From assembly GCF_007991615.1 (NCBI RefSeq), contig NZ_BJYR01000009.1:1-64000 (forward strand): 64,000 nucleotides of DNA. The letters run 5' to 3'. Source of the stretch: Novosphingobium sediminis. GTDB taxonomy: Bacteria; Pseudomonadota; Alphaproteobacteria; Sphingomonadales; Sphingomonadaceae. Each line of letters starts with the position of its first letter. The stretch's first letter is position 1. The position numbers were made by a program, and so were the translations under genes. The notes under the pieces were generated by a model. That model was not told where the DNA came from and made no database searches. It was given only the letters and a program-made list of their open reading frames with translations. Shown one piece after another: positions 62,916 to 64,000 of the stretch.

Positions 62916-63644
62916 ATGACCGCACACAAGCCGGGCGATCCGCTCACCATCAACCGCCTCTATGGCCGCGCCAAGGGCAAGCCGCTGCGCGCTGGCCAGC
63001 AGGCGCTGATCGATACGCTGCTTCCGCAGATCGCGGTGCCTGATGAAGGGCCAGTCACGGCGGAGGCATTGTTTGGCAATGTTCGTCCGCTGCACTTCGA
63101 GATCGGCTTCGGCGGCGGCGAGCACATGGCGGGCCGCGCGGACATGCTGCCCGATCACGGCTTCATCGGCGCAGAACCGTTCCTCAACGGCGTGGCGCAG
63201 GCGCTGGTGCACATCGATGGCGGGCGCGGTTCCGACGGCAGCGCGACCGGCATGCCGATCCGCAACGTGCGCATCCACCACGGCGATGCGCTCGAAGTGC
63301 TCGCGCGCGTGCCGGATGGCGCGCTCTCGTTCGTCTACCTGCTCCATCCCGATCCTTGGCCCAAAGCACGCCATGCCAAGCGGCGGATGATGAACGACGG
63401 ACCGGTCGACCTCATCGCGCGCAAACTCAGGCCCGGCGGCGAGTTCCGTTTCGGCACCGATCATCCGATCTACTTGCGCCATGCGCTGATGGTCATGCGC
63501 CGCCACACCGATCAGTTCGAGTGGTTGGCAAAGCAGGCGGGAGACTTTCAGAAGCGCCCCGGTGGCTGGCCCGAGACCCGTTACGAGGCCAAGGCCCGCG
63601 CGCAGGGGCACGAGGTCTGGTACTTCCGTTACCGGCGCTGCTGA
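62916..63644 (+). CDS. trmB: tRNA (guanine-N7)-methyltransferase
   Basis: A 242-aa SAM-dependent enzyme of the TrmB family: RPLHFEIGFGGGEHMAGRA (SAM motif), NVRIHHGDALEVL, FVYLLHPDPWPKARHAKRRMM (catalytic region) and FRFGTDHPIYLRHAL. It makes m7G46 in tRNA variable loops. 42 bases follow the TonB receptor stop. Confidence 0.95.
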   Translation: MTAHKPGDPLTINRLYGRAKGKPLRAGQQALIDTLLPQIAVPDEGPVTAEALFGNVRPLHFEIGFGGGEHMAGRADMLPDHGFIGAEPFLNGVAQALVHIDGGRGSDGSATGMPIRNVRIHHGDALEVLARVPDGALSFVYLLHPDPWPKARHAKRRMMNDGPVDLIARKLRPGGEFRFGTDHPIYLRHALMVMRRHTDQFEWLAKQAGDFQKRPGGWPETRYEAKARAQGHEVWYFRYRRC

Positions 63645-63712
63645 CACCGCGAGGCCGGCCTTCGCGCCGTGCCTTGCGAAACATTCTTCGGGGCCGCCCG
63701 TCAGAAAGCGCA

Positions 63713-63724
63713 TTAACCAATTAA
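63713..63724. promoter_or_regulatory. Candidate CtrA half-sites ahead of the last gene
   Basis: TTAACCAATTAA: two TTAA boxes four bases apart, the first reading TTAACC, 86 bases before the ATG at 63811. The spacing is not the canonical seven bases. Suggestive of CtrA control only. Confidence 0.25.
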
Positions 63725-63810
63725 TCTCTTCCTAACCAAGCGGGTTTAACTTCAGCCTCAACGCCGGACAGCAAGGGATCGTCTGGCAAGGAAAGCGAAG
63801 CGAGGGGCTT

Positions 63811-64000
63811 ATGGCCACAACCCAGACAGCGCAGACCATTGTGACCGAGATGCGCGAGTTTGCCGGATTCACACCGTGCGAGCAGCGCTATATCCGGCGC
63901 AGTCTCGATATCGGCCTCGGCCGGCATGATGCGTTCCGCCGCTGGGCGCGCGGACCTGCGGAAGCGGCCTCGATTCGCACGCAATACGTCATGTATCAGG
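63811..64000 (+). CDS. N-terminal part of an unidentified small protein (cut by window end)
   Basis: An ATG with GAGGGG upstream opens a frame of at least 63 residues that reads MATTQTAQTIVTEMREF, then RYIRRSLDIGLGRHDAFRRW. There is no stop before the edge. Helical and basic, no recognised domain. The minus-strand frame over this region is a shadow. Confidence 0.6.
   Translation, partial: MATTQTAQTIVTEMREFAGFTPCEQRYIRRSLDIGLGRHDAFRRWARGPAEAASIRTQYVMYQ

Overview
The window is GC-rich chromosomal DNA, densely packed with genes on both strands. It most likely comes from an alphaproteobacterium of the Sphingomonadales, of Novosphingobium/Sphingomonas type. The pointers are CtrA, a PopZ-type DUF2497 protein, a DUF4167 protein, TonB-dependent uptake and the gene pairings hisS-prfA-prmC and lptB-rpoN. 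I see no rRNA, CRISPR array, prophage or classical insertion sequence. One tRNA-Leu(UAA) is present. No gap between genes exceeds about 300 bases.

Layout. 1-6.0 kb: the tail of an unknown gene, a frameshifted nnrU, then a peptide-catabolism operon (POT transporter and two amidohydrolases, one without its metal motif) and a small GntR/YtrA regulator. 6.2-10.6 kb: ihfB, tRNA-Leu, an RTX protein, then a four-gene operon of TlpA-type thioredoxin, DUF4266 lipoprotein, DUF3570 outer-membrane protein and ApbE flavin transferase; the DUF3570 protein carries an ApbE-type flavinylation motif. 10.7-15.4 kb: a tandem PilZ protein and a polyprenyl-sugar module (UDP-galactopyranose-mutase-like flavoprotein, GtrA, large GT-C-like membrane protein). 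15.4-21.1 kb: xthA, erpA, CBS protein, small membrane protein, ferredoxin, thioesterase, PopZ, TolC and a degenerate Pcm. 21.3-27.1 kb: class I fumarase, a LytS/LytTR two-component pair with an unusual periplasmic insert, and ComM. 27.3-35.3 kb: a ClpP/crotonase-like periplasmic protein, polA, a small lipoprotein, a class A beta-lactamase-like protein with Asp at position 166, and a phosphotransferase/acyl-CoA dehydrogenase pair.

35.4-43.1 kb: metK behind a perfect palindromic operator, lnt, DUF4167, prmC, prfA and hisS. Between hisS and prfA sits a 401-bp unit made of a GIY-YIG nuclease gene bounded by inverted REP-like palindromes. 43.2-50.9 kb: M61 peptidase, DUF1345, ppa, TldD/PmbA, lptB and rpoN, followed by a second palindrome pair of the same repeat family with no gene inside. 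51.0-58.6 kb: a phosphodiesterase and a three-gene electron-transfer module, with a divergent CcmI-like TPR protein. The module consists of a flavoprotein with two cyclic-nucleotide domains and four [4Fe-4S] sites, a membrane cytochrome b-like protein, and an FHA-domain decaheme cytochrome c. 58.8-64 kb: ctrA, a membrane-anchored LuxR-type regulator divergent from a TonB receptor, trmB, and the start of an unknown gene cut by the window edge.

The three most interesting items are the cNMP/FHA-linked decaheme chain (51.9-57.3 kb), the TlpA-DUF4266-DUF3570-ApbE operon (7.6-10.6 kb), and the REP-bounded GIY-YIG unit (41.36-41.76 kb) with its empty counterpart at 50.92-50.99 kb.
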